The notes below the pieces were generated by a model. The model was not told the DNA's origin. It did no database searches and was given only the letters and a program-made list of their open reading frames with translations. DNA of 64,000 nucleotides, from contig NZ_CP046401.1 in the NCBI RefSeq assembly GCF_009762775.1, forward strand, positions 3,658,001-3,722,000, written 5' to 3'. The DNA is from Maribellus comscasis (lineage in GTDB: Bacteria; Bacteroidota; Bacteroidia; Bacteroidales; Prolixibacteraceae). The position numbers were made by a program, and so were the translations under genes. Shown here piece by piece: positions 1 to 9,303 of the stretch (positions within the stretch are counted from its first letter, which is position 1; each line of letters opens with the position of its first letter).

Positions 1-844
1 GGCATTCTCCTTATTCCCCAGTTGCGAGCGGCTTTCTGTATTTTCAATAATAATTCCCGACGGTGCATGTCGTAAACGTACGCCGGTTTCCACTTTATTT
101 ACATTCTGCCCGCCTGCGCCGCCACTTCGAAAAGTATCCCAGGTAATGTCTGTCGGATTAACTTCAATTTCAATGCTGTCGTCGATTAACGGGGCGACAT
201 ACACCGATGTGAATGAAGTCATACGTTTATTTTGTGCATTAAACGGAGAAAGCCGGACAAGCCGGTGAACACCGTTTTCGCTTTTTAAATATCCGTAAGC
301 ATAATCGCCTTCAATTTCGAGTGTGCAGCTTTTTATTCCAACTTCATCACCGGGCTGCATATCCGAAATTTTGAGTTTGTAGCCATTTTGCTCCGCCCAA
401 CGGGTATACATACGAAAAAGCATATCTGCCCAGTCGTTGCTTTCAGTTCCACCGGCACCGGCATTTATTTTTAAAACAGCCCCCAGACGATCCTCTTCGT
501 TCCGAAGCATATTTTTGGCTTCAAGTTCTTCTATTTTTTCGAGGGTGTCTGCAAATGCTTTATCGGTTTCTTCTTCGGTCGCTTCTTCCGCCTCGAAAAA
601 TTCATATAAAACCAGAAAATCTTCAACCGCCTGGTTTACATTTTTGTACCCGTCAGTCCACACTTTTATCGTGCGGATTTTTTTCATTTGGGCTTCGGCT
701 TCTTTTGGATTATTCCAGAAATCCGGATCCTGTGTTTTGAGTTCTTCTTCCTGTAGCTGAATTAGTTTTGCATCGTAGTCAAAGATGCCTCCTCAGCGCA
801 TCCCGGCGCTCTGTAATGTCTTTTACCTGTTCTTTTAAAATCAT
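1..844 (-). CDS. prfB: Peptide chain release factor 2 (3' end cut by window)
   Basis: RF2 releases finished peptides at UGA and UAA stop codons. A short zero frame starts at ATG 844-842, gives about 21 residues ending RRHL, and meets an in-frame TGA at 781-779. A +1 shift there opens a frame that runs to the window edge. The shifted frame contains the family's peptidyl-tRNA hydrolysis motif GGAGGQ (in SGGAGGQNVNKVE, about position 130 on the minus strand) and the N-terminal coiled-coil region. The gene is therefore intact through the visible part and its C-terminus lies left of the window. An alternative upstream ATG at 994 in the zero frame gives a non-conserved extension, so I chose 844. 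The HAD gene lies upstream on the same strand. Confidence 0.95.
778..793 (-). promoter_or_regulatory. RF2 programmed +1 frameshift site
   Basis: On the minus strand an internal Shine-Dalgarno AGGAGG (793-788) is followed by a 3-nt spacer and CTT TGA C (784-778). This is the classical autoregulatory RF2 site: when RF2 is scarce the ribosome pauses at UGA and slips +1 from CUU to UUU, restoring the reading frame. Both elements are seen directly, and the mechanism is known for the family. A strong SD stands out in a genome where starts mostly lack one. Confidence 0.95.
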
Positions 845-932
845 CTGTTTTCTCTCTTTCTTTAATTGGAATGCAAAGGTAACAAGAATTTCTTGCGAAT
901 AAGAATCCTTAAAAACAGATTTTTGTCCAATG

Positions 933-1571
933 CTAAAATGTTTCTTTAATTTGTTTGTAATTATCAAAAATTTTGTCGGCCCCCGCTTGGGCAAGTTCTT
1001 CTTTTTTAAATGATGTTGTTAATGCATATACTTTGCAGCCTGCTTTTTTCCCGGAAATAATTCCATTGGGCGCATCTTCAATAATAACACAGTTTTCCGT
1101 TTTTGTTTGCATTATTTCCAACGCTTTCAGGTAGGGTGCCGGATGCGGTTTGTGATATTTTGTTAAATCAGCCGAAACAATCTGGTCGAAAAGAGAAAGA
1201 ATACCAAGGTGTTTGTCAATGTTTTTTAATTCCTGATCGGTGGACGAGGTAACCAGGGCTTTGCGAAAGTTTTTGTTTTTGATAAATTCAAAAAAGTCAA
1301 AAAAACCTTCAACAGTTGGCAATTCAGGAAGGAAATCAGCGAGGATTTCCTGGCGTTTTACCTGAAGCAAAGCATAGGGGCGGTGCTGCGGATCCAGGTG
1401 TTCCGAAACGTAAATAAAAAATTTGTCTTCCGGCACACCTTTGAATTTGTCAAATATATCCTCCGGATATTGAATTTGAAAGGCATCCAAAGCCAGTGCT
1501 TTTGTTTTGCAGTGTAAAGGCTCTGAATTGATTATCACTCCGTCAAGGTCGAAAAAAATCGTGTCTGTCAT
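933..1571 (-). CDS. HAD-superfamily hydrolase, beta-phosphoglucomutase/phosphatase-like
   Basis: A 212-residue cytosolic protein of the HAD superfamily, subclass I (helical cap). Motif I is FDLDGVIINSE near the N-terminus (nucleophile Asp, then acid/base Asp). Motif II is the Ser/Thr stretch VTSST, motif III the Lys in KYHKPHP, and motif IV EDAPNG. These are the marks of beta-phosphoglucomutase-like or small sugar/polyol phosphate phosphatases. The substrate cannot be told from the sequence. It lies about 90 bp upstream of prfB on the same strand, probably without functional linkage. Confidence 0.85.
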   Translation of the reverse strand: MTDTIFFDLDGVIINSEPLHCKTKALALDAFQIQYPEDIFDKFKGVPEDKFFIYVSEHLDPQHRPYALLQVKRQEILADFLPELPTVEGFFDFFEFIKNKNFRKALVTSSTDQELKNIDKHLGILSLFDQIVSADLTKYHKPHPAPYLKALEIMQTKTENCVIIEDAPNGIISGKKAGCKVYALTTSFKKEELAQAGADKIFDNYKQIKETF

Positions 1572-1879
1572 TTATTTGAATTTTTAACGATTGAAATAAG
1601 CAGAGAGACCTTAAAATGTTCCCTAAGAACAGTTTGAGAATAGTGTTCACCTTCCCTGAAATTTGCTCTTTTGTTGTGCTTAATCCCTGTTTTCTTTTTT
1701 TACATATTATATTGGCATAAATTTGAAAAGGTTTGTTTCGCAGCTTATCAGTTGTTTCAATTGTTTATTTTGCTCTTTTCAGGCCATAATCTCCTAATTT
1801 TTTCTCCTACTATGAATTTTAAAAGAACAGTTTTATACCGTGTTTGGTTTCAAATGTGTCTTTGTGCTTTTCTTTCCCT
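1572..1879. other. Intergenic stretch, no gene seen
   Basis: About 300 bases, T-rich on the plus strand, between the HAD gene and the DUF2867 gene. A possible 70-codon plus-strand frame from 1671 has a Phe/Leu-rich, low-complexity translation typical of AT-rich noncoding DNA. I see no tRNA, repeat or clear terminator. It should hold the promoter of the HAD gene on the minus strand. Confidence 0.5.
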
Positions 1880-2452
1880 TTAACGTATCTTGTATTCTTT
1901 TTTGTTTTCCGGCATTTCGTTTTCCAAATTTTTTACGATACGCTTTAGTGTTTTCTGAACGATAAGTCTGTGGAATGGTTTAACCGGGAAGAAATAGATC
2001 TTTCCAAAAATGTTATTGAATGTAACCGCCGTAGTGATTGATATTTTTGCTTCATTTATTTCTTTGTTTCCTGGTTCAAGTAATAATGACACTTTAAAAT
2101 TCAGATGTTTGTCATCTTCTCCTAAAATAAATTCATTCTCAGACTTATCGAAAATCTTAAAAATTCCAAGTTGGTCGCCCGTTTTGTAGCTGATATTTTC
2201 TTTTGGTTTCTGGTTTTTTGTCTTTTTTTTTGAAGTTTTTAATCCAAATAATCCTGCAATTTTGTCCCTCACAGAAAGTAAAAAGCCAATCCATTTTGGG
2301 CCATTGTAAAGGAATAGATTTAAAATTTCGGATATTTTAATATTTAAATTTTTTGAGCATATCTGACTTTGGAAACTGTCAATGTAATCAAAAGTTTCTT
2401 CTTCCTTTTTTAATATGGATTGTCGGGGAATCTTGGTATTTTTTTTTATCAT
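1880..2452 (-). CDS. DUF2867 family protein
   Basis: A 190-residue basic protein with no signal peptide. The central and C-terminal parts have the DUF2867 pattern: GEDDKHLNFKVSLLL (about residues 110-125), then a VTFNNIFGKIYFFPVKPFHR block (about 143-163). The family is often found as the C-terminal half of NAD(P)-binding SDR proteins, or alone, and its biochemical role is not settled. The N-terminal 80 residues are Lys-rich and probably poorly ordered. It stands alone, with about 200 bp of noncoding DNA on its recX side. Confidence 0.7.
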   Translation of the reverse strand: MIKKNTKIPRQSILKKEEETFDYIDSFQSQICSKNLNIKISEILNLFLYNGPKWIGFLLSVRDKIAGLFGLKTSKKKTKNQKPKENISYKTGDQLGIFKIFDKSENEFILGEDDKHLNFKVSLLLEPGNKEINEAKISITTAVTFNNIFGKIYFFPVKPFHRLIVQKTLKRIVKNLENEMPENKKEYKIR

Positions 2453-2658
2453 TTTTTGTTCGTTTCAAAGGCACTAATTCCGGGCCTTCAAGATTTTAAT
2501 GTTAGTCCTGAAACTTAACAATTGTAGACGGCCTTATATACATTCGTTTTTTATAAAAATAAGAGGCATGGTTTTAGAAAAATATGATACTTTTTTTATA
2601 GCATTTGATGGAAAAGTGTATTGACTGAAGTAATTTTAAGTTTAAATGAGCTAAAAAA

Positions 2659-3129
2659 TCATGTCAACGCCATATTCATATATCGGTGAATTAATTCAGG
2701 TTCAAAACCACGACTTTGGGTGTATCGGATAATCTGCCCCATTTTTTCAAACTTGCTTTTATTTTTTATTTTCCGCGCTTTTTCTTTCATGGTCTTTAGC
2801 AAAAGATCAATGTATTTTTTTTCATCAATTGATTCTAATCCGCTTTGAATGACGTCATCGGGCAGGCCTTTCATGCGGAGATAATATTTCATTTTTATCC
2901 GTCCCCATTTATTGATTTTGAATTTTTCGGCAACGTATGCGTTCACATATCGCTCGTCATCAATGTACTTTTCTTGTTTTAAATAATTCAGTATTTCAAC
3001 AGCTTCGTCTTCGGTTAATCCAGCAGCAATAACTTTTTTGTAAATGTCGGGAGAACATTGCTCCGAGCGGCTACACAATGCCGCCATATTTGAAATTACC
3101 TGTTTTTTGTTTGTTTCTTCATTTGACAT
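2659..3129 (-). CDS. recX: Regulatory protein RecX
   Basis: A 156-residue RecX-like protein, the size expected for the family. RecX binds RecA filaments and limits recombination and SOS induction. The three-helix repeats are visible: a first repeat around GLTEDEAVEILNYLKQEKYIDDERY, the middle one with KINKWGRIKMKYYLRMKGLPDD, and a C-terminal one with FEKMGQIIRYTQSRGFEPE. No recA is in the window, so it is not in a recA-recX operon here. It is followed downstream, after about 200 bp, by the DUF2867 gene. Confidence 0.9.
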   Translation of the reverse strand: MSNEETNKKQVISNMAALCSRSEQCSPDIYKKVIAAGLTEDEAVEILNYLKQEKYIDDERYVNAYVAEKFKINKWGRIKMKYYLRMKGLPDDVIQSGLESIDEKKYIDLLLKTMKEKARKIKNKSKFEKMGQIIRYTQSRGFEPELIHRYMNMALT

Positions 3130-3188
3130 ACGGATGCAGGATAAAATTAATTTAACTCTAATTTACAAAAAAAGTAAACCAAATGTAA

Positions 3189-4496
3189 TTAATCTTTTCC
3201 CGGGTAAATTAGTGTCGGATCCGGCGGCGCGTTGGAATAATTGTATCCGCATGCATAAATTGTCCCTCTGTGGTCGATAAATAAGTAACTTTGCCGGTCG
3301 AAGAGAATTTGTTTTTCGAAGTTTTCAAAATCTTTTGTTTTCCAAATTCCGCCTCCCGGCGCCAGTACATAATAATCATCTCCAAACTTATGGTAACAAT
3401 GTATGGAGGTAGTGCCATAAGCAACACTGGTGGAAAAAACTTTTCTGTACGTTTCCCCTCCGTTAACCGATTTATGCAGATTAAAACCATTTTGGTTTTG
3501 TGCGATTATTTCGTTTTCATCGGTAACAAACATTGTTGACGAGTATTCAGGAGTATTTATCGGCTCCCAGGAAAGCCCGTCGTTAGTGGTCTGAAGTATC
3601 TTCATATTATGATATGAAATTGCCAAATGGGCTGAATCAGCAAAAGAATAAATACGACCCAGTCTTTCCTGATTTTCAAGGCCGGCTGTATCTTTTTGCC
3701 AGGTGAGTCCATTGTCTTTTGAACAGTACACACCATAATCCTGTTTGTTTGCCCATATATAATCTTCCTTTGTAATTGTGAGTTCGTAGTTGTAGTGATT
3801 GTCAGGAATTGGATTTTCCAGTTCCGACCAGTTTTCTCCCCAATCTTCAGTTTTATATAAGGTCCCGCTCCAGCCTGCTACAAATATTTCTCCTGTTGTG
3901 TTTATTTCCAGCTCTTTTACGTTTGGATAGAAAGGAAAAGTAACCGGAGTCCATTTGTAAAATTTGTCAGTACTTTGATAAAGATGGCCGTTTGAAATTA
4001 ACATCGATTTTTGAAGAATGGTATCGTAAACCATGTCCTGGATTCCCAAAAGAGGGGTGGAGGTAACTGAATTCCAGTCGTTCGTAAAATAGGCAGTAGC
4101 ATACCACTCTGTTTCTGTCAGGTATTTTCCGTTCGAATCATAAAATGTTGCTTTTATTACCTGGTTGTTTGAATCGGTGCCCAGTTTCCATCTGGTAAAT
4201 AATCTTCCTTGTGTGTTGGAGTTGAAGTTGGAATACAGAACCGGTTCATCAACTGTCCCTCCACCTTCAATCACGTCAAATTCTAATTTGAATGTATTGC
4301 CATTTTCCAGTAATACCGCCTGGTTGTCGAAAACAATACCAATACTGTCGGGGAGGTAATTTCCTGCTTCGGCTGATTGATAGTTTCCCGAAACACCAAA
4401 ACCCAACCATTCTTGTGTTTCAGAGTTTGAAAGGGGATATTTTTCACAAGCACCGAGTATTATCAGCATTAAAACAAATAGTCCTGATTTTTTCAT
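3189..4496 (-). CDS. Exported lipoprotein with BNR/sortilin-like repeats
   Basis: A 435-residue protein. The N-terminus is a lipoprotein signal (MKKSGLFVLMLIILGAC; lipobox LGAC, Cys16 lipidated). The body contains several copies of a pattern like YKTEDWGENW, CSKDNGLTW, QTTNDGLSW and HKSVNGGETY, the Asp-box (BNR) repeat of sortilin/Ycf48-like beta-propellers. It is therefore probably a surface or periplasm-facing beta-propeller on the outer membrane. It starts 6 bases after the stop of the beta-barrel gene, so the two are co-transcribed and may form a surface complex. The ligand is unknown. Confidence 0.75.
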   Translation of the reverse strand: MKKSGLFVLMLIILGACEKYPLSNSETQEWLGFGVSGNYQSAEAGNYLPDSIGIVFDNQAVLLENGNTFKLEFDVIEGGGTVDEPVLYSNFNSNTQGRLFTRWKLGTDSNNQVIKATFYDSNGKYLTETEWYATAYFTNDWNSVTSTPLLGIQDMVYDTILQKSMLISNGHLYQSTDKFYKWTPVTFPFYPNVKELEINTTGEIFVAGWSGTLYKTEDWGENWSELENPIPDNHYNYELTITKEDYIWANKQDYGVYCSKDNGLTWQKDTAGLENQERLGRIYSFADSAHLAISYHNMKILQTTNDGLSWEPINTPEYSSTMFVTDENEIIAQNQNGFNLHKSVNGGETYRKVFSTSVAYGTTSIHCYHKFGDDYYVLAPGGGIWKTKDFENFEKQILFDRQSYLFIDHRGTIYACGYNYSNAPPDPTLIYPGKD

Positions 4497-4502
4497 TTTT
4501 GT

Positions 4503-5924
4503 TTAGTTTTGAGGGGTTTGAAAAGTGAAACCTAACACAAAGGAATACGACGATGTCAGGATTTTTTGATTTTGGCCCGCATTAAGTTCTTTCGCGTATT
4601 CTTTATCAAGAATATCTTCAAATCCGAAAGCACAGTTAGCTCCAAAAAAGAGTTCTGTATTTTGCCATACAGGATATTCAAATCTTACTCCACCTGCAAA
4701 TCCGAAATCGGCTTGCCTAAACCTTCCGTCTAAATTGTGATTGATGTACCTTTTTTGAATTGAATATTGTGTTGTGCCGGAATAGGTTTCTGTTATTTCT
4801 CCTTTAACCATTGCATTTTGCATAAAAGAATAATACAAGCCAAAATTTATTTTTTTTGAAAAAGTGCCTCCTAAATCAAATTCAAAAAGGAACGGGATGG
4901 TAACATAGTCAATATCAACCTCTGTTGATATTGGAACATAACTGTCACCTTCTTTGGGCTCCATGTATAAAAAGGTGTTGTCTCCTACATAATCCAATCC
5001 ATAACCCTTTCTTTCGTACCAGGCACCTGAAATTATGGAAACGTTTTGGTCAAGAGTAAACCTCACTGAAACACCTGACGAAAAACCAAGGGAAGAGGAA
5101 TATTGGTCGCGATATTTCGGGTTTGCGGTAGTTGAAAGTAATATTCCTGAGTGAGGAAGCAAACTAATATTGCTACGTGCAGAATCGTTTTTCTCATGTT
5201 TCTGATTTTTGGTCCCGGTAAATAATTTGTATCCAACGCCAAAGGTGATTTCTGTTGCTCCGTTTTTTCCCTCATTTTCATCCAAATACACTTCCTGTCC
5301 GTAGATAGTTTGAGCATTTAAACTCAATTCCAGCCGGTTGGAAACAGAATAATTTAACCCAGCCGACAAAATCCAGCCCCAGTCTGTCATTGGTGGCAAT
5401 GATTCTTCACCATACTTATTGATAAACAAATCTTTGTCTTTGCCACGGTATTCGTCATTAACCAGAAAAGCGTAATAAGCACCTCCTCCTATTTCGAAAT
5501 GTAGTTTTCCCTGTGTTTTAAATTTCAGCTGTAAAGGAAGTCGTATAAAATTCAGGCTTGTTTCCTCCGGATAGTAGTAATATCCTCCGGTTGGCGCTAT
5601 GGAAGAGGGGCTCCGGTAACTGCTTGAACTGTAGGTCGTATGAAAATCGTCAGTGTAATAGTAATAATCGTTACTATCCCGGTTTTTGTATGTAAAAGAA
5701 ACAAAATTGGTTCCCGACTGAAGCGTAAACCACTTGCCCAGAGAATACTTTACAAAAATACCATTTACAGGACCGGGGTTTGCCTGCCAGTTGTTATTGA
5801 AAATATCGCCACGGAGGTTGGAATAGTTAATTCCATTTTCTACTCCTAAAGTAAAATCCTGAGAAAATAAGATTGAATAAGAAAATAAGAAAAGAAAGCT
5901 TGTAAGGGTAATTTTTGTTTGCAT
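4503..5924 (-). CDS. Outer-membrane beta-barrel protein (PorT-like, two barrel halves)
   Basis: A 473-residue protein with a signal peptide (MQTKITLTSFLFLFSYSILFSQ, cleavage after SQ). Two similar segments follow, about residues 23-235 and 250-473. Each starts with a PorT-like strand pattern (GVENGINYSN and GILLSTTANP) and alternates aromatic and polar residues as in transmembrane beta strands. The C-terminus is short after a final strand SYSFVLGFTFQ. It is placed in the PorT/OMP_b-brl_2 group of Bacteroidota barrels. The lipoprotein gene follows after 6 bases. The duplication inside the protein is visible but weak. Confidence 0.75.
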   Translation of the reverse strand: MQTKITLTSFLFLFSYSILFSQDFTLGVENGINYSNLRGDIFNNNWQANPGPVNGIFVKYSLGKWFTLQSGTNFVSFTYKNRDSNDYYYYTDDFHTTYSSSSYRSPSSIAPTGGYYYYPEETSLNFIRLPLQLKFKTQGKLHFEIGGGAYYAFLVNDEYRGKDKDLFINKYGEESLPPMTDWGWILSAGLNYSVSNRLELSLNAQTIYGQEVYLDENEGKNGATEITFGVGYKLFTGTKNQKHEKNDSARSNISLLPHSGILLSTTANPKYRDQYSSSLGFSSGVSVRFTLDQNVSIISGAWYERKGYGLDYVGDNTFLYMEPKEGDSYVPISTEVDIDYVTIPFLFEFDLGGTFSKKINFGLYYSFMQNAMVKGEITETYSGTTQYSIQKRYINHNLDGRFRQADFGFAGGVRFEYPVWQNTELFFGANCAFGFEDILDKEYAKELNAGQNQKILTSSYSFVLGFTFQTPQN

Positions 5925-6010
5925 CTGATTTAGTTTAGTTTGAAGATTATTATTCAGCGTAAATGGTTGCGTTAAAAATGTAAAATATAAACTTAAGTTT
6001 ATTTCAGAAA

Positions 6011-6206
6011 AAGAGGTTGTCCAAAAAGTAAAATAAATTGAAATGAAACTTTCATTTTATAACCGGCTTTCGTTTTACCCCTCCAAACCTCCCCTGAAAA
6101 GGGAGGTTTAAAGTCCCCTACAGGGGATTTAGGGGTAAGAAACAAAGCGGTTACTTACGAATTGTAAGTTAATCCCATTATGAAATGACTTTTTGGGCAA
6201 CCTCTT
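6011..6206. repeat. MITE-like inverted-repeat element (about 196 bp)
   Basis: The ends are 19-bp inverted repeats: AAGAGGTTGTCCAAAAAGT at 6011-6029 and its reverse complement, with one mismatch, at 6188-6206. The inside holds nested complementary blocks (CCCCTCCAAACCTCCC and AGGGAGGTTT; CCCCTA and TAGGGG around 6076-6136), so the whole can fold into a long hairpin. There is no reading frame. No clear target-site duplication is visible. It fills most of the 308-bp gap between the barrel gene and the ABC gene, and could act as a bidirectional terminator. Confidence 0.7.
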
Positions 6207-6232
6207 AATGAACCATATCAATAATAATGCTT

Positions 6233-6961
6233 TTATAGTTCGTCGTGAAATGAAGCTTCCGCTTTTACACCGGTAAAAAATTCTTCAAGTTCGGCCAGTG
6301 TGGTTTCAGTTTTTTGTACATCGCGTACTACTTTCCCTTTTTCCAAAATAACTATACGGGTACAAACATCGGCAACGTGGTCAAGGTCGTGACTTGAGAT
6401 CATAAAAGTTTTTCCTTTTTCAGAAGCAGATTCTTTGATGATTTTCCGTAGTTTAAACTGCGATGTTGGATCGAGGTTGGCAAATGGTTCATCGAGGATT
6501 ACAAGTTCAGGATTGCCCATCAGTGCGCCAACAACACCTGCCTTCTTCTGGTTTCCTTTGGAAAGATCACGAATAAATTTCTTTTTCCCGATAATTTCAT
6601 CATTGAAAAAATCTTCAAATTCTTCGAGGAATTTTGCAATGTCGTTGGCGTTCATGTCACGCAGTTCGCCAATAAAGTTAAAATATTCATCGGGTGTAAG
6701 ATAGCCGATGGTAAAACTTTCATCGATGTAGGCACTGGTCCGCGATTTCCATTCTTCCGATTTTGAAACCGGAATATTATCAATGGTTACATTTCCGTTG
6801 GAGGCACGAATTAAATCAAGTACCAATGAGAAAAATGTGGTTTTCCCGGCCCCGTTATTTCCTACAAGACCAAAAACTTCACCTTTTTCAATTTTTAATT
6901 CCGGAAGATCCAGAACAACTGTTTCTTTATACGATTTTTGTAAATTATTAACTTGTATCAT
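6233..6961 (-). CDS. ABC transporter ATP-binding protein
   Basis: A 242-residue nucleotide-binding subunit. The Walker A motif is GNNGAGKTT (about residues 34-42), the ABC signature region is LSKGNQKK (about 135-142), and Walker B is LVILDEPFANLD, followed by the switch His in SSHDLDH. The start MIQVNNLQKSYKE is canonical. The upstream gene on the same strand is a DUF5687 membrane protein, its likely permease partner, and the run begins with a PadR repressor. The substrate is unknown; this gene order is typical of exporters or ABC-2-like systems in Bacteroidota. Confidence 0.9.
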   Translation of the reverse strand: MIQVNNLQKSYKETVVLDLPELKIEKGEVFGLVGNNGAGKTTFFSLVLDLIRASNGNVTIDNIPVSKSEEWKSRTSAYIDESFTIGYLTPDEYFNFIGELRDMNANDIAKFLEEFEDFFNDEIIGKKKFIRDLSKGNQKKAGVVGALMGNPELVILDEPFANLDPTSQFKLRKIIKESASEKGKTFMISSHDLDHVADVCTRIVILEKGKVVRDVQKTETTLAELEEFFTGVKAEASFHDEL

Positions 6962-7034
6962 GATGTTTAATTTTTCAGATTAAAATTTTCAAAATTTGGA
7001 TTGCTTCGCTCCCTCTTTTGGAGGGGTGGGGCAT

Positions 7035-8510
7035 CTAGCTCTTTTTATATGCCGCAATCATGCGGTGTTTTCTTTTTAAATATTCTTTTGTGAAATAGTC
7101 GATTAAACGTGGATGTAAAATAATCCCAATTAATCCGAGACTGCCTAAAACAATATAGGCTCCAATGTTTCCGATAGTCCATGAAAGTAATCCATAAACA
7201 GCCATTGGTCCAAATATAATAGGGAAAGCAATCAACCACTGTGTTGCACCCATGCCCTGGTAATTAAACATGCCGCGCTCATCAAGATTTATAGATTTTC
7301 GGCTATTTAGTCCCAGTGCAAATATTACAAACGAATTTACACCGATATTATAAAGCATTACTGCAAAATGAATATAAAGTACTTTGGGTGAAAGATACAT
7401 GTAGCCCAGGGAAAGGAGGTAAAATATAATGTTGGTAACTGCCATCAGGAAAAATGCAGATTGTAATACCTGTTTCATTTTTACATTTTGGGCCATTAAA
7501 AAGGGGTAATATCTGCTGTGCCATGCCGGAAAAAACTGGCCGTAGGTCATGCTGAAAATTCCGGTCATAAACATTCCTCCAAAAGCCATGATAGCCTCGG
7601 GAATTTCCCTGACATCGGCATCCTGATAGATTATCAGTCCATAAAAGATAAAGAGGATTGACATGATAGCACTGGTTCTCGGACGTTTGTTTCGCGCGAT
7701 CATTTTTACTTCCAGCGACAGCATTTTCCCGTATTCACCCACTTGATTCAGCCAGGAGAAATCGTAAGCTTTTGTTTCTTTTTTCTTTTGCGAAATTTCG
7801 TCGATATAAAACCGGTTAAGAAGATACCTGTTATTCAGCGTATAAAGTGCAATAATTGCAAGAGGAAAAACAACAACGTAAATCGGATTCCGGACTATAA
7901 GATCGAATAGTTTGCCAAAATTTGCGGTAATGTCAAATACCTCAAAATAATCTATCGCAAAAATACTGGCTGCCACTGTCAGGAACCCATAGAAAAACCA
8001 ATCTGATTCGTTGGTTCGCCATTTAATATAAATGGCCAGAAAGTGATTTACAAAAATCATAAGAAATAAAGAGCCCAGCCAGGCAAATAAAACGGGAGTT
8101 TCCAGTTCATGTACTGCCGCCCGAAAGGTAAATGGCAGAAGTAAAAACAAGGGCAAAAAGTTAAAGAAATGCAATAACGATTTGTTAAGCATGTAACGCG
8201 CAATCCGTTTTCGTTTTACCGGGATAATCAGAAAAGGCTGAAATCCAAATGTTGGAAGATTTTGTACCATAATTCGGATAACCAACTCAAAACCTACGTA
8301 GATAAAAATGAGGGAGTTGAAAGCTGAAATTTGCGACTGATCCGGAAAATTTGCTGAAAGGTGTTCACTCAGGTTAAATCCCATTGCCAGTGCAACCAAA
8401 GAAAAGTAAAGCGCTAAAAAAATCAAAACCCCTTTGGCCGCCATATTTTTTCGCAGGTAGGCCGATCGGGTGAGTTCGCGCCAGGCAAAGTAAAAAAAGT
8501 TTCGTTTCAT
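7035..8510 (-). CDS. DUF5687 family membrane protein (ABC permease-like)
   Basis: A 491-residue polytopic membrane protein with about 10-12 hydrophobic segments. The first is near residues 27-45, and pairs are spread to the C-terminus. It has the DUF5687 start FAWRELTRSAYLRKNMAAKG and the conserved EVKMIARNKRPRTSAI loop in the middle. DUF5687 proteins sit next to ABC ATPases and are taken to be their membrane subunit. Here the ATPase follows about 70 bp downstream on the same strand. The reaction and substrate are unknown. Confidence 0.8.
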   Translation of the reverse strand: MKRNFFYFAWRELTRSAYLRKNMAAKGVLIFLALYFSLVALAMGFNLSEHLSANFPDQSQISAFNSLIFIYVGFELVIRIMVQNLPTFGFQPFLIIPVKRKRIARYMLNKSLLHFFNFLPLFLLLPFTFRAAVHELETPVLFAWLGSLFLMIFVNHFLAIYIKWRTNESDWFFYGFLTVAASIFAIDYFEVFDITANFGKLFDLIVRNPIYVVVFPLAIIALYTLNNRYLLNRFYIDEISQKKKETKAYDFSWLNQVGEYGKMLSLEVKMIARNKRPRTSAIMSILFIFYGLIIYQDADVREIPEAIMAFGGMFMTGIFSMTYGQFFPAWHSRYYPFLMAQNVKMKQVLQSAFFLMAVTNIIFYLLSLGYMYLSPKVLYIHFAVMLYNIGVNSFVIFALGLNSRKSINLDERGMFNYQGMGATQWLIAFPIIFGPMAVYGLLSWTIGNIGAYIVLGSLGLIGIILHPRLIDYFTKEYLKRKHRMIAAYKKS

Positions 8511-8586
8511 TGTAAGAGGAGTGTTTTTGTTTTTGAATTTCTAAATCGTTTATGTTGTTAGTTTCTTTTCTTTTTAAAAGTTACAT

Positions 8587-9294
8587 TTATTTTAAAGCAA
8601 ATTCCGGAAATTGCTCTTTGAAATGTTCTTTTATTTTTTCAGGGATATAAAATAGTTCACCAAACATTGATATAGTAAAAAAAATTATAAGCAACGAAAT
8701 AGTGAAGATACCCAGTGTGTTTTGTATGAATGTGATTTCCGACATATTCCATAAATTTGGAATTTGAATGGGAATCTGAGCCATTAGTATTGGCATCGAC
8801 TGCGACCGTTTTAATTGTTCCAATAACAAGAATTTCTTACCGTTTACTTTTTCTGTTTTGAATTTTTTCGGAAAAATGATAAAATAATAGTAACCCACAA
8901 ATAGTGTTAAAGCCCCATAGTAACCAAAGTAAGGCGCAATGATCCAGATGTCGTTTTTTACCAACTTAAACGTTGTTGCCAGAACAAGGGTAAAAGCCAG
9001 GGTCATAATAACTTTAGGCCAGCTAAAAAAATCAAGGAGATATTTCCAAAGTAACCGATTATATTTTTTACTGAGTTCATTTTCTTTTTGCAGTTTGATT
9101 TGTGTAAAATTGTAGGTGCCAAGTTTTTTCAAGGCAGTCTCAAAATCGGTTTCCGGCTGTTTTTTCCACTGTTCTTCGATTAACGAAGCCAGATGATCCA
9201 CAAATTCAATCTGAACATCGTAATATTCAATCGTATTATTTTTGCATATTTTGAATAATTCTTCGCTTTCTTTTGGTGTTGTGGTTCGGCACAT
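8587..9294 (-). CDS. Membrane protein, paralogue of the next gene upstream
   Basis: A 235-residue protein. A hydrophilic N-terminal helical domain (about 1-85, with YYDVQIEFVDHLASLIEEQW) is followed by four transmembrane segments (about 95-115, 120-140, 180-200, 205-225). It shares the QIE(F/I)VDHLAS.IEEQW block, domain order and length with the protein at 9304-10014, so the two are tandem duplicates. The N-terminal part resembles the small helical domains seen on PadR-linked membrane proteins. No family name can be given. It lies 9 bp from its neighbour and is in the PadR-ABC operon. Confidence 0.75.
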   Translation of the reverse strand: MCRTTTPKESEELFKICKNNTIEYYDVQIEFVDHLASLIEEQWKKQPETDFETALKKLGTYNFTQIKLQKENELSKKYNRLLWKYLLDFFSWPKVIMTLAFTLVLATTFKLVKNDIWIIAPYFGYYGALTLFVGYYYFIIFPKKFKTEKVNGKKFLLLEQLKRSQSMPILMAQIPIQIPNLWNMSEITFIQNTLGIFTISLLIIFFTISMFGELFYIPEKIKEHFKEQFPEFALK

Positions 9295-9303
9295 AGTTGG
9301 AAG

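Noticed and set aside
1671..1883. Possible 70-codon plus-strand gene
   Set aside because: Translation is Phe/Leu-rich and low in complexity, and it lies in AT-rich intergenic DNA opposite the end of the DUF2867 gene. No family pattern.
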